Origin: Trema orientale
Taxonomy: Eukaryota; Streptophyta; Magnoliopsida; Rosales; Cannabaceae
Direction: 5' to 3'
Length of the DNA stretch: 64,000 bases
Assembly (NCBI GenBank): GCA_002914845.1
Contig: JXTC01000524.1
Span: 66,925-130,924 of the forward strand
Positions 36,101 to 46,978 of the stretch are shown here, one piece after another; within the stretch, counting starts at the first letter, position 1, and each line of letters opens with the position of its first letter. A program made the translations under genes and the position numbers. The notes beneath the pieces are model-generated. The model saw nothing but the letters and a program-made list of their open reading frames with translations, was not told the DNA's origin and did no database searches.

Positions 36101-37760
36101 TATGTGAACCAAAAATTCGTATATGGACCTACTTATATAGCTATGACCATTGAAAACATATGAACCAAATACTATGATTCTACAAATTAGAATGAACTAT
36201 TGTCATTCTTTTTGTATTTAACAGAATAATAATAAGTACTTAATAGTAACTACCTAAGTTTATACAGTTTGCATTAGATGACAAAAATACTATAAACCCG
36301 TATGAAACACATCATGAACTATTAAGAAAAACTTATGAACCAATAATACGAAAAGCTCATGAATCAAACAAATTTATACATTAGATCATAGTATAAGCAC
36401 ATCAACTCAATAAAATGAATCTAGTTACATAAACATCAATTTGGCTTTTAAATTGAAAACTATTTACTAAGCATATATTAAGAAGACATTCAATGAACTA
36501 AACAGGAGGAACATAGCAAATGTGAACCATAACAGTAACATCATGAACCAGACTCACAAATTCATGAACTAAAGACATAAGTTTATGAACCAAATAGAAT
36601 AGTATCAACAAAACAAACTTTTTGTAGCCTGAAAAGTATTCTACATAGTACAAAGCAACAAATCCAAATTCAAAGCACATATGTATATATATTATTATTT
36701 ATATATAAATATTTTTCAATTGTTGACCACGATATTCAAGATATGAGTTCAACTCCAATATCTATGAATGATTCACCCAAATTCATATACTGAACAAAAA
36801 TCAAAGAATCAATATAAGTATATGAATTATAAAATATATGATCCAAATTCAGCCACGCTCAAACTCAAAAGCTAAAAATTAGAATTCATAATTTATTCTA
36901 ACTCCATTAACAAAATAGCAGACTCAAATTATGAACCTTAAAATCTATGAACCATTTAGTAAAATTTTAAATTAAAATTTTATGTCGAGGAACCAAAGCA
37001 ATATTATAGTAGAAAAAGACCTTCACTCAAATTCGCAAATACTATCTGAATTTATATATATCAGGATAACAATATCATGAACCGCATTCAAATTTGTATA
37101 AAATTATGAACCGAATTTTACATAAGTTAGATCAGATGTAACGTACATCAAAACTCATATTTTTCACCGTAATTATGAACTAAAATAGGAATTAATCAAC
37201 CAAAAACAAAAACTCCTAAATTTTCAATTGAATCTACCAAAAATTAGAACCTCAAAAGGGATTGAATCTAGAAAATTAGATTCACTCCAATCTAATTTTT
37301 AGGTGATGAACTTCAATCTAATCTTTGAATCGCCCAGTCTTGGGTTTGAAGTTTAAAAAAAAAAACAAAAAACTAGGTTATATTTCTCTAATTTTTTATA
37401 AATCTAGGTTAATGAAGATAATGAACTTAATAAAAAAGTTTATGAGTAAATTCACTCAATATTCCAGTTGAAACTCAAGCTTGAGAAGTCGTCAATGGAG
37501 GTTTCATCTATGGAGTCCGATAGTTATTTATACAGAATTTTTTTTTAATGTTGATTTTGATATTGGGGAGCTATGTGGTTTTGATCTTTGATGATGGTAC
37601 GAGAAAACGATCAAGAAAATGCTAGAGAAAAATGTGAGAAAACTTTGGAGGAGAGGGAAATTGATAGAAAATGGTGAGAAAGAATGTGGCTGTTTGGGAA
37701 AACTGAGCGTAAGTTAGGGAAAATCAGTGGAAAGATGAGAGAGAAGGCTTAGAGTTGATA

Positions 37761-38404
37761 AGAGTGTTTAAGGTATAAATTTTCTAACCAGCCTATTTGT
37801 TAGGCATTTAGTAATAAAAAACGGGCTGTGGTCATAAATTAAGTTTTGGACTAAAAACTAGTCATATACCTATGTAGCCCAAGAATTTACCAAAGTCATA
37901 TCCTTTTACGGTTCTTACAAAACTGTTGAATGAAAATAAAGAAGAAAATGAAAACCCAAAAATATAAAGACATACTAATTTAAAAATACAGGCATATGGC
38001 CCCTAATTAAGAAGTATGATTTTAAAAATCTGGAATTTAATGTGATATTCTTTTAAAAGAGGGATTTAAATTGTAAAATCTTTCGAAAGATAGATTTAGA
38101 AAGGATGTGAAAACCTGATTTCATGGTAGATTCCACCAACCATAACTTATTGTAACTTGTCGTAACCTCCTGGTAAGAGTTAACAAGTAACCTAATGAGT
38201 GAGTGATTGTTTGGTAAGCTCCTTGGTTAGTAGGAATTCTAGTGGGTAATGGCTGGTAACTCGTCCACGCATATCAAGGTCTCAAAAATGTAATGGGCAC
38301 CAATTCAAAAGTTTCATTAGCAAAAAATGGGAATTACAATATGATATTCTTAAAACCTGGATATGAAATTGTTATTTTTAAAAGTGGCATATAAAATGTG
38401 ATAT
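37761..38404. other. Unannotated stretch with a small GTAAC-word cluster
   Basis: Mostly featureless AT-rich DNA. At 38146-38275 words like TAACTTGTCGTAACC, GGTAAGAGTTAACAAGTAAC and GGCTGGTAACTC form a degenerate cluster of the motif found at 16.4-19.5 kb, in opposite orientation. Confidence 0.5.
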
Positions 38405-38413
38405 TTTGAAAAA

Positions 38414-38768
38414 GGGATAAATGCAAAAAAATACCCTGATGTTTGGATGTTATGCAATTTAAACCCTAAAGTTTGGATTCTGCAAAATAATACCCTGAGA
38501 TTACGAATTTCTGAAAATTAATATCCTGTGTTGATTTTTAACTGATAAAATACAATAATATCCTCAAAATTAAGATGAATAATATGAATTAATTTAGTTT
38601 TAATGGAGGATATTATTGTTTTTTTTGTTCTTAAAATTGATTAAAAAATCTGTCCAGGGTATTAATTTTCAGAAATTCTTAATCTCAGGGTATTATTTTG
38701 CAAAGTCCAAACTTCAGGGTTTAATTTGCAGAACACCCAACTTCAGGGTATTTTTTTGCAATTATCCC
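38414..38768. mobile_element. MULE-type MITE, 355 bp, with perfect 9-bp target duplication
   Basis: Terminal inverted repeats of about 110 bp start GGGATAAWTGCAAAAAAATA and continue through CCCTGA, AAGTTTGGA, TGCAAAATAATACCCTGAGA and GAATTTCTGAAAATTAATA on both arms. The flanks carry an identical 9-mer TTTGAAAAA (38405-38413 and 38769-38777). A 9-bp duplication with long inverted repeats is the signature of Mutator-like elements. No coding capacity; the centre is about 130 bp of AT-rich DNA. Confidence 0.88.
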
Positions 38769-39029
38769 TTTGAAAAAATTGGATTTTTCATAGTCCATCC
38801 AATAATTTTCATAGTCCATCCGATAATTTCAAAACCTTTCCGTTATCTGTCAAAGGAATAAACATGTCAAATAGTTTTCATTTTAGTGGAAATTAGATAT
38901 TATACGGTGTTTCTGAAAAAAATTTGCAAAAAAACGGTGTTTTCTGTTTTTTTAAGGTGCAGTACAGTTTTTATTAGAAAAATATCATTTTCTAAAAAAT
39001 ATTTAGAAAATGCCATTTTTTAAAATAGT

Positions 39030-39126
39030 GACTAGTTTCTGGTAATCAATTTCAAGAAATTGGTAACTAGTAATCAACAGTATTTATAACTGGTAACCAG
39101 TAACTAGTTTCCAAAAACCGGTAACC
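39030..39126 (-). repeat. GTTACYA-type 7-bp repeat cluster, second locus
   Basis: Reads GGTAACCAGTAACTAG and ACCGGTAACCAGTAACTA on the plus strand. This is the reverse complement of the motif filling 16.4-19.5 kb. It is flanked by a short inverted repeat (TTTTTTAAAATAGT and ACTATTTTAAAAA). Confidence 0.7.
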
Positions 39127-39146
39127 AGTAACTATTTTAAAAAGAG

Positions 39147-39420
39147 AAATTTAGGTAGATGACTAAGATTTTAAATTTGATTAAGTAGAAGTCCACTTTT
39201 AAAATTTAATAGCTAAATGTCCATGTGTATATATTTTTATACTGTATATCTACCAATTTTAGCTACTGTACTGAAATGCACTAGGCATATAATTTTTTAC
39301 ACTTGGTATATAAAATTTTACACTTGGTATATAAGCATATATACCAGATATTTTGCTATAACATTTGACAAATGGACATTTACTGAAATTAGGCCCAAAA
39401 TTTGGTCAAATTTCTATAAG
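39147..39420 (+). repeat. Dispersed 270-bp repeat, copy 3
   Basis: Begins GAAATTTAGGTAGATGACTA and ends TTAGGCCCAAAATTTGG, aligned end to end with 32438-32705 in direct orientation. It lies between the arms of the inverted-repeat element at 38962-39488, so it probably inserted later. Confidence 0.7.
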
Positions 39421-39488
39421 CCCCTTTTAAAAATGGTACTTTTCTAAATATTTTTTAAAAAGTGATATTTTTCTAATAAAAACTGTAC

Positions 39489-40610
39489 GAAAATTGAAAA
39501 AAATGCATGAGTTCCGTATTTTTGTAATTCTTTTCGATTTTTTAGGTAAAAATATTAGAAACCCTTCATTTTTTCGGTTTTAATACTACTAGGCTTAATT
39601 TCTTTGTTTATCTTTATTTTTAATATTGTTGGTTTATTCTTTTCTTCAGTTAATCCCTATACATGGTTGTACTTTTTTCTCAAAGAATCTACCAAAGTCA
39701 TATCCTCTTTTCTTTAGTTTATATTCTTTTCTTCAGTCAAGTACCCTTATGCATGGTTTAGCATTGTATACTTCTCAAAGATTCTACCAGTCATATTCTA
39801 TTTTCTTTAATGCTAATTTTATTGCTTTATTCTTTTCTTCAATAAGCCCCTATACATGGTGCGAGATTTGGTATAGATTCGTTCATATGAGCAATATATA
39901 TGAATTCTTTCTCAAACAAACATTACAATATTTATCCATCAATGAATACTCTAATTTGGAAGATTGCTGTTGTTTATTTTATGTAGTGGATAACTTATTT
40001 GTTACTTTCTACGTTGATTTTTTTTTTTTTTTTTTTTTGGTCCTAGTCTCATTCTATTAGTTGATTCCTATCTCATTCTTGTTCCATTTTCTCACCCCAC
40101 ACCTTATTAATTTTATTTTTTTCGAGTAACAAACCTTTCTAATTTTGATTCACTATTTAGTTGTAAATATCTTTTTCTATTATTTCTATTTTACAGTACT
40201 AATTGATATTGAAGTTCTCTAGGTTCTTTTTTAAACAAAATATATTTAATTTGTCTTAATAGACAATTAGATTAAAATTATTGAAAATTTTAAGAAAATA
40301 CAGAAATTTATTCCATAAAATATATTTCGGATTAAGTTAATTGAAAAAATAACTAAAATTTGAAAAAATATAACAAAACTAAATCCCACACTTATGCCAA
40401 AAAAATAATTATAATAAAGTTCCAAAACATATTTCATTTATGTTGAATTTAAATAAACTATAATTGAAAAAATAATAAGAAACATTAAAAAAAGGGGAAT
40501 TCACACCTAAGGGGTCTACTAAATCTTTGTGATGAAAAATAAGACTCACTCATTAATGCTTTCAAAACTAACTCCAATTACTATGTCACATATGCAAAAT
40601 TACTTGAATA
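39489..40610. other. Unannotated AT-rich stretch
   Basis: Contains a diverged duplication of about 100 bp: TTCTTTTCTTCAGT...CCCTATACATGGT recurs at about 39640, 39728 and 39830. This creates the 144-codon frame at 39626-40060, which is Phe/Tyr/Ser-rich with no recognised domain and is not called a gene. A poly-T tract lies at 40019-40039. Confidence 0.45.
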
Positions 40611-40627
40611 CCCTATTTCTTCAATAA

Positions 40628-41000
40628 ACTTCAAACTACTTTAGCCACCACCGTCGGTCCCGATCCAGACCCCGGTGGCGGCGCCTCCACTCGACTAAGG
40701 TCGAAAAATTTCGACCGTGGTCGAACAAGTTTGATCACTTCTCCCGGTTGTTTCGATTATTTTTCAACTAGTGGTCGGAAAATTTCGACCCTAGTCGAAC
40801 ATTTTCGGTTGGGGTTGAACCACCGTTCGACCGTAGTCGAATAATTCAACTGGGGTTGAAGCCACCGGTTGAAATTTTCGACCAGCGTTCGACTGTAGTC
40901 GAAAAATTTCGAACACAGTTGAACATCGTCGGCCGTGTTCCCGGTGCTGCCTCCGTCACTTTTGTATTTTTCGACTTGGTCGAAAATTTTTTACTAGGGT
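40628..41000. repeat. CpG-rich array of GTCGAAAAATTTCGAC palindromes
   Basis: In an AT-rich neighbourhood this block has many TCGA words: GGTCGAAAAATTTCGACC, GGTCGGAAAATTTCGACC, GTAGTCGAAAAATTTCGAAC and GTTCGACCGTAGTCGAA. They occur every 25-45 bp and are mostly palindromic. It is bounded by GC-richer CCCCGGTGGCGGCGCC (40670) and CCCGGTGCTGCCTCC (40940). No coding frame. Both edges share a mirror of the same words, so it may be a fold-back element. Confidence 0.65.
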
Positions 41001-41376
41001 CGAGTCAGGGGTAATTTTGAAACTTTGAAATATTCATTAAATGACGTAGCAATAAAAGTCATACTTTTGTAAATGGTTTATAATTTGTCACTTTTCTCAT
41101 CACATGCATTAAAAGAAGGTCAAAATTGATAATCTCCCAAAAAAAGAGAATTGTATTAATCATGCAAGAGAAAAACAAAGAAAAAAAAAGAAAAGAAAAG
41201 ATTGGAATCATACATAAATTAAAATGGACTCTTTCTATTCTATTCCAGCAAATACAAATCGATTGAGAGGAAAAATCCCATTCGAAACTAAACTTATATA
41301 CGTATATACGTACATATAATAGGGTTATTATCGAGAAAAAAAAAACTATCATTTTTAGTTATATCAAATAAAATTT

Positions 41377-41658
41377 TAGAGTTTATATATATATATAGGC
41401 CCCAATCCAGTAGGTATTTTTTTTTTTTTACCTATGCATAGGTATCAATTGGGCCAATGAAAAATTTTTTTGCACATTTTTTTATATTAAAAAGTAGGAG
41501 AGAGAAAAAGCATTAATGATACACGTCTTTTCATGCATCTCATTTTAACCGTTAGATCATTGTTAGATGATGATCCAACGGCTAGAAAAAAATACCTACA
41601 CATAGGTAAAAAAAAAAAAAACCTACCGGATTGGCAACCTATATATATATAAACTCTA
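41377..41658. mobile_element. MITE of about 280 bp with TA-rich terminal inverted repeats
   Basis: The left end TAGAGTTTATATATATATAT followed by AGG is mirrored exactly by the right end. Inside, both arms continue with CAATCC(A/G)GTAGGT, poly-T and ACCTATG(C/T)(A/G)TAGGTAT. A central AACCGTTAGATCATTGTTAG pairs with its inverted partner GATGATCCAACGGCT. The outer TA could be a TA target duplication. No coding capacity. Confidence 0.8.
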
Positions 41659-42450
41659 GCAATAAAAATCTGGAGTTCCTGATTAGTTATATAAAAAAAA
41701 AATAAAAAATCTTAAAATTTTGAAAATTCAACTAAATTGGGCCAAAAACAAATATTTAATAAAAATTTGGTACGTGAAAACATAACGTGAAAAAAAAATG
41801 ACTTGATTTCTTAACTATTTTATAATTTCGAATCTTTCTTTTAAAAAAATTTCTTCAACTAAATTATGCCAACTTTATTGATATAGAATGATATCATTTT
41901 TGTCCCAATTAGGGTGTTTGGAAACAAGAATAGTTTTGTGTACAGTAATGCATGACATTATATACCAAAAGTAAATAGATCATTTGACTTCTCGTCCCAT
42001 TTAGAGTATTTGGAAACGAGAATAGTTTTGTGTAAAGTAATGGATGACATTATACACCAAAAATAAATAGATTATTTGACTTATTTTACCAAATCCTTGA
42101 TTTATCGGGCCTAATTTAGTTAGATTCTATAATCTAAATTTTTTTTATATAATCAAAAACTTCAATTTTTTTGCTAATTAAAAGTTTTTTTTTCCCGATA
42201 ATAACCTATATAAAACATAATATACGTATGTTTTAAAGGCATCTATATATAAAGAGCCAAAGTCGAACACTTCTTTTCTTTTTGCCTTGTATTTAAGACG
42301 TTGGAATATCGATCACCTCATTCCTCGTTCGATTTTCATATTTGACAAAACACGTTGCAGTTTGGTTTCATTTTTGGGTTTGTGTCGATGTTTCGTAAAG
42401 GATTTCTTACGTTAATAATGACCTATTTTCATTATCGTGGGTCCCTTCGA
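41659..42450. other. Region upstream of the NPF gene, no separate feature
   Basis: AT-rich, with a roughly 60-bp direct duplication: AGGGTGTTTGGAAACAAGAA at 41930 and AGAGTATTTGGAAACGAGAA at 42003, both followed by TAGTTTTGTGTA(C/A)AGTAATG. It may hold distal promoter elements of the downstream gene. Confidence 0.5.
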
Positions 42451-42459
42451 ACATTGCTG

Positions 42460-42468
42460 TATATATAT
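42460..42468 (+). promoter_or_regulatory. Candidate TATA box of the NPF gene
   Basis: GTATATATATTC lies 240 bp upstream of the start codon. It is the only TATA run close to the gene and is followed by a pyrimidine-containing leader. Whether the 5' UTR is spliced cannot be told from sequence. Confidence 0.5.
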
Positions 42469-42699
42469 TCAATCTCCAAAGTTACATCCCACATAACAGT
42501 TTTTCTCAATGTGTAGTTCTTGATCCATCTCCGATCCAAATAACCCTAAATCACTGATGAGTGAGGATTAAATATTTCTGTACATAGATTCTTTCCATTG
42601 GCATTTCCAATTTGTGCTTTTCTCTCAATCTTCTTGCTTTTCAAGTAAGTGTTTACTCCTGCAAAAAGTGAGCATATATACAAGAGAAAGACTTATCCA

Positions 42700-44966
42700 A
42701 TGGGATCTTCCGTGAGGATAGCCGGTAATAATGAAACAAATCTCTTTAGTAGACTAGTTGTACTTATCATTACCTTACATGCATGTATACGCAGGCTTAG
42801 TCTTTTCAAATATGATTTAAAGTTTTAATTAGTACGTACTGATGTATCTTCTACGATTGTGTAGTCCTAAAATGGTCGGACATAGTAGCTGAATATGCCT
42901 TGTTCATGTTGATGACATGCTTGAAGAACGTGTGGGATCTAAACTTCAGGGTTGCTGCGGCAATTGTCAATGTATTTTGGGGCATGATGGCGATTATACC
43001 GATTTTCATGAAATTTATCAAGCTTAAATTTGAAATGCCTGACCATTGGGTGGTTTTGCTATGCAGTTTTGCCTATACCATTGTAAGTCCAGCACAATAT
43101 ACATATTTTAGAATTTAGATATTTTGAAAATTATTTTCTCTGTGTAAACATAAATGCGACTTAATTAGGTTTCTCTAACGCAAAAACCCTATGAAGTATT
43201 CAATTAATATAAAAAAAAAATCCGTAAAACTTCTGACTAATTGTCATAAAAATCTCTTGTATTTTTCACTAATCTAGATAAGGAAATTCATATTATTGTA
43301 TCTTCAAATTAAAAGAACCTAATCCAAACGTGCGTATGTTATTCCCAAAGCCACAAGCTCTTACGTACGTGATGATCAATATAAGTCGACAAAATGAAGG
43401 TGTTTATATTACAAATTTCACTATATGTTTCTCACAATTTTCACATTTACCGATGATGCAACCATTTCTGAAATCAGGGATTAGGTCTTCTGTCATTCTC
43501 AACTCCAAAAACTGTATCTGGAAAAACGGACAACTCGAACGACGTTGGGCACAAGACATTGTTTTATATGTCCTTAACTTTCATAGCCGTTGCTAGATCT
43601 GGTTATGCAATCTCATTAGAGAAACTCATCAATGACGAAAAAGGCGGCATATTAGGCACTGTCATCCACTTTTCCTTGAGCATCGGAGCGATGTTCGTCG
43701 TAAACATAGTTGGCATGACAATTTCGTACATAGTAAAGCAATGTTCCACAAGGTTTGGAGTACCAGCATTGTGTATGGTAGTGTCAACGCTTATTTTCTC
43801 AACTGGCTTCTGGTCATACGGCCGTCGCACCACGGATTCTCTCTTTACTACGTTATTTAATAGTGTCAATCAGCTCATAGCTTGCATGCTTAAGCTCGTT
43901 AAAAAAATTAGCCTATGCTTGCTAAGGTACGTATTCACTCTCTCCCTATAACTTAATGTAAGTATGTTGTAATTGGCTTGGACTAACCCTAAAACTAAGT
44001 TTCGATCTTTATATAACGAATCGCAGGTGCTTCTGTTGTTGTTATTTCAAGTATGCTGACACAACTCACCAACCTACAACAGAGCAGAGAAATGATCCAG
44101 TAATTGAAGAGACCAAATTCCTCATATCACTATTTCCAATATTCTTGCTGGGGTTGGTATCTTCGTTAGGGAATACTTTTTTTCTTGAGCAAGCATACTC
44201 CATGAAACACAAAATCTTGGCACCATTACTCCTCGGCTTGTACAAACTCGCTAAATTTCTGTTCCCCAAATTTTATTTCGACATTGCGGATTCGTGGTTA
44301 CCGGCGTGTTGTACAGGTATAAAAAGGGGGCTTAACCGGATCGGAATGGCCTTGTCATTGATATTTGCTTTACTATGTTGTGTCATTGCCGCAAAGGTTG
44401 AGAGTCGAAGACTCAACAACAAGGGTCATGAACAAATGAGCATACTCTATCTTGTTCCCCAGTTTTTTCTATTAGGAGGCTTTTATGGGATGGCCTATGA
44501 AAGCATCGAGAGGTTCTTCAAGGACTGCGAAATCCCGGACCGAATGAAACCCTACATGGTTGATTCAGCGGTTGGTGTTTTTGGACTGGGGAACATTGGC
44601 AGTGTGTTGTTGGTCTATGTAGTACACCAAGTTACTTTGAATGGAAAAAAACGAAAAAGTTGGTTTAATCAAACTATAGACGAAAGTCGTTTGGATAAGT
44701 ATTATTGGCTTCTGAGTGTTTGGACCGCAGCCAATTTTGTATGGTACATACTCGTGGCACTTCGATACCCTCCGAAAAAGAGGTCATCTACACCCGAGTC
44801 AGATGAGGAAGGTTGTTTCCCCTATACCATAATAAGGAAATATTGTGATTTTCTCAAATGTTTGCCAGAAAGAATCCCTAATTGTTTTTGTTGTTGTTGT
44901 TACCTTTGCTATTGTTGTTCTTCAAACCCCAAGGAGGAAGCGTACACTGCGAGTCGTGTAGCTTAA
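42700..44966 (+). CDS. NRT1/PTR family (NPF5-like) proton-coupled transporter
   Basis: Four exons, 42700-42724, 42865-43082, 43478-43926 and 44027-44966, joined by GT..AG introns, give 543 residues. The first holds only MGSSVRIA plus one base. This is a major facilitator superfamily membrane protein of the plant nitrate/peptide transporter (POT) family. Seen: SDIVAEYALFMLMTCLKNVW, then AAAIVNVFWGMM; GLGLLSFSTPKTV; a central loop near residues 230-255; PQFFLLGGFYGMAYESIERF and FFKDCEIPDRMK; and ESRLDKYYWLLSVWTAANFV. About 12 hydrophobic segments are expected. The ExxER proton-coupling motif of canonical POTs is not evident in TM1. Two Cys-rich clusters are unusual: RCFCCCYF in the central loop and NCFCCCCYLCYCC near the C-terminus. 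The substrate cannot be inferred. The start is fixed by the phase match of the short first exon. Other open frames inside are shadows. Confidence 0.92.
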
Positions 44967-45960
44967 TTAGTAGTAGTATTTGTGGTTTGTATTTTGGTCT
45001 TCGATCAACGGATCTTAGGATGCTTAGGCTACTAAGTCCAGGGAGTGGTACTGTACATGTCTTCAATTTCTTTGTATTTACTTTACTTTGTACTTATTTT
45101 ATTGGGACGTTATTCTTATGTCTGAAACTTTCGGAATCAGTTGATTAATTAATGCAATAACATTGTTAGTATTTTATCAATTTTCTTCATTTTTATTCTT
45201 GTTAACTTTATTCCATGTCATCACCAAATAGGAAAATAAGAAATTTAGTACTTTCTCAAAATAATATAGACAATTAATCATGTTTTTGGCTCTTAAAGTT
45301 ATGTGGGACTCAGACTGAGATCTATTTGTCATTTTGCTGTCTTATTTGCTGTTTCATTCACTTAAATCGAGATAACTCATTATTTTTAATAATCACCCTC
45401 TTTAAAAAATTAATTTGTTTAATTAATATTATGTTTTGTACTAAGTTGTCTACTTGTATGTGGACACCAAATGAGACAATAGATCTAGGTCCATGAAACT
45501 ATAGTTGCTATACTCTTTTATTGAGCTGATCCTTAGACTTATTATAATTAGCTCGCTAATCCTTTTTATCATATGCTCCAATAAAAATTTTCATGAAAGG
45601 GATTAAAAGTTTAAAACAACTCTTTTCTTTCTTGTAAAATATTTAGGGACCAATACTAAAATTATCGGTTCTCAAAGTTAACAAAATAAGTGTCTATGCA
45701 CTAACAAAAGAAAATTTTATTTAATTTTTAAGGAACAAAACAATAAAATTTAATATTGATGTTTAATTTCAAAATGAGAATTTATAAATAGTTTAATGAC
45801 CAACAAAGTTACTAATCAAAAATAGAAAACATATATAATTTTTAATTGAGAAGAAAAACATATATTTAATTAGACCATTCTATATTTCAATATTAGTAGT
45901 TTAATTTCAAAAGATATAAATTCATCAATATTGATCTATATTTAATGGTGTTCACATAAC
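44967..45960. other. 3' UTR of the NPF gene and intergenic DNA
   Basis: The 3' UTR probably reaches the AATGCAATAACATTG region near 45152-45166, a weak polyadenylation-type signal. The plus-strand frame 44882-45148 is a shadow running out of the last exon. Nothing is recognised from 45170 to 45960. Confidence 0.5.
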
Positions 45961-46062
45961 CAGTGGTGGAGCCCAGAACTTCTTTAACGGGAGCGAAAGA
46001 TAATTTCTTCATAGGTAATAATCACACAAAAAGTTTCTGAAAATAAACATTAATAAATTACA

Positions 46063-46978
46063 CTACAAATGGCTCCAACGAGTTTTCATATTTTAGAAGC
46101 ACTGCATAATAGCTTCATTGTCAATACCATCACAAAGTTTTTTCTCAATGTACACGATCAAATTATAATTCATCTATTCATCTCCTATTCGATTGTGTAA
46201 TCGATTCTTTACTATATTCATATAAAAAAATACTCTCTCTACAGTGACAGTAGCAACTGGTAAAATTAATGCCAAAGTCAACAATCTATAAACTAGTGGG
46301 TATACTTTGTCTTTTCTTGTCTCAACCATCCTTTTCGAAAGACCACTAATACTCTTCAATTCTAAAAATTCTTGACTCGAGCGCATATCAATAATATAAG
46401 TTTCAAGCTGATCATCAAGCGTCATAAGCTCTACTGCAAAAAAATCATTTTCATAATACTTGGCAAGCTGAATTAACTTCTACTGATCAAAAGCAGAGAA
46501 TAAATCATTAGGACATAAGCATACTACACAAAGTAGCAACTCGGTGTTTACCTCAAAGAAGCAACCATTCAACTCTTGTAGCAGCATATCAATGACAGAG
46601 TAAAATAGCTCAACACAGAAATAGTGCAAATTTGTGATTACTTGAGCTTTACGTCGTGACCTCCCTCGAGCTATATAGTTTCCATCCATATTGGGAATAT
46701 CAATGTTGTGTTTCCTACAAAAGAAAGAGACTTCATCCAAAAGAGAATCCCACCCTCTCTCTCTCTCATCACTTGTAGTCGTTCTTTACAAGTTTTCACT
46801 AAGACTATAATATTTATAATATCTTGGTCATTCCTTTGTAATACTTTTGATAATTCATTTGTAATTCCTAATACACGGTCCTCATCAAATGCAGGTAGAA
46901 TACAAAATCAAATGATTGCATAATGTCTAATTAATAAATTATTTGCTTCACATCTCTGTTCAAAATTAGATCCATCAT
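46063..46978 (-). pseudogene. hAT transposase, C-terminal half (copy D)
   Basis: Minus-strand reading: DEVSFFCRKHNIDIPNMDGN, YIARGRSRRKAQVITNLHYF, FEVNTELLLCVVCLCPNDLF, then the hAT dimerisation domain SGLSKRMVETRKDKVYPLVY and PVATVTVERVFFYMNIVKNR. The tail IGDE-stop-MNYNLIVYIEKK reaches a stop at 46063. The VERxF(S)xMNIVKxRLxNRxGDE block is the family hallmark. It holds a few in-frame stops. The N-terminal half of the same gene lies 11 kb away at 58063-59506, beyond the nested insertion. Confidence 0.88.
46971..46978. repeat. Target site duplication of hAT copy C, left
   Basis: TCCATCAT immediately before CAGGGGCAGAGG. An identical octamer lies at 58055-58062 immediately after GCCACTG. A perfect 8-bp duplication is diagnostic for hAT insertion. 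Confidence 0.93.

Larger units (their letters stand above)
32880..37760. mobile_element. Probable MULE-type transposon relic with long repetitive arms
   Basis: A 40-codon MULE transposase relic (34345-34464) sits between two AT-rich arms. The left arm (33180-34740) repeats GTTCATGAATTTTTGGTC and TGGTATATG in plus orientation. The right arm (35200-37100) repeats the complementary words CATGAACCA and TATGAACCA, so the arms are roughly inverted. Outermost are a CT-rich block at 32880-33080 and a GA-rich block at 37610-37755, again complementary. Exact termini and a 9-bp target duplication were not found. The rest of the transposase gene is missing. Confidence 0.45.
38962..39488. mobile_element. 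Inverted-repeat element with an internal insertion
   Basis: Arms of about 67 bp are inverted: GTACAGTTTTTATTAGAAAA rightward from 38962, and its reverse complement ending at 39488. Both then contain ATTTTCTAAA/TTTAGAAAAT and AAATGCCATTTTTTA-type segments. Between the arms lie a GTAACCAGTAAC cluster (39030-39126) and a complete 270-bp dispersed repeat (39147-39420), which looks inserted. Target duplication not identified. Confidence 0.6.

Noticed and set aside
39626..40060. 144-codon plus-strand ORF as a gene
   Set aside because: Phe/Ser/Tyr-rich translation of a T-rich, internally repeated stretch, with no recognised domain and running into a poly-T tract.
43603..43869. Minus-strand ORFs opposite the NPF exons
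   Set aside because: Antisense shadows of exons with a clear family match on the plus strand.
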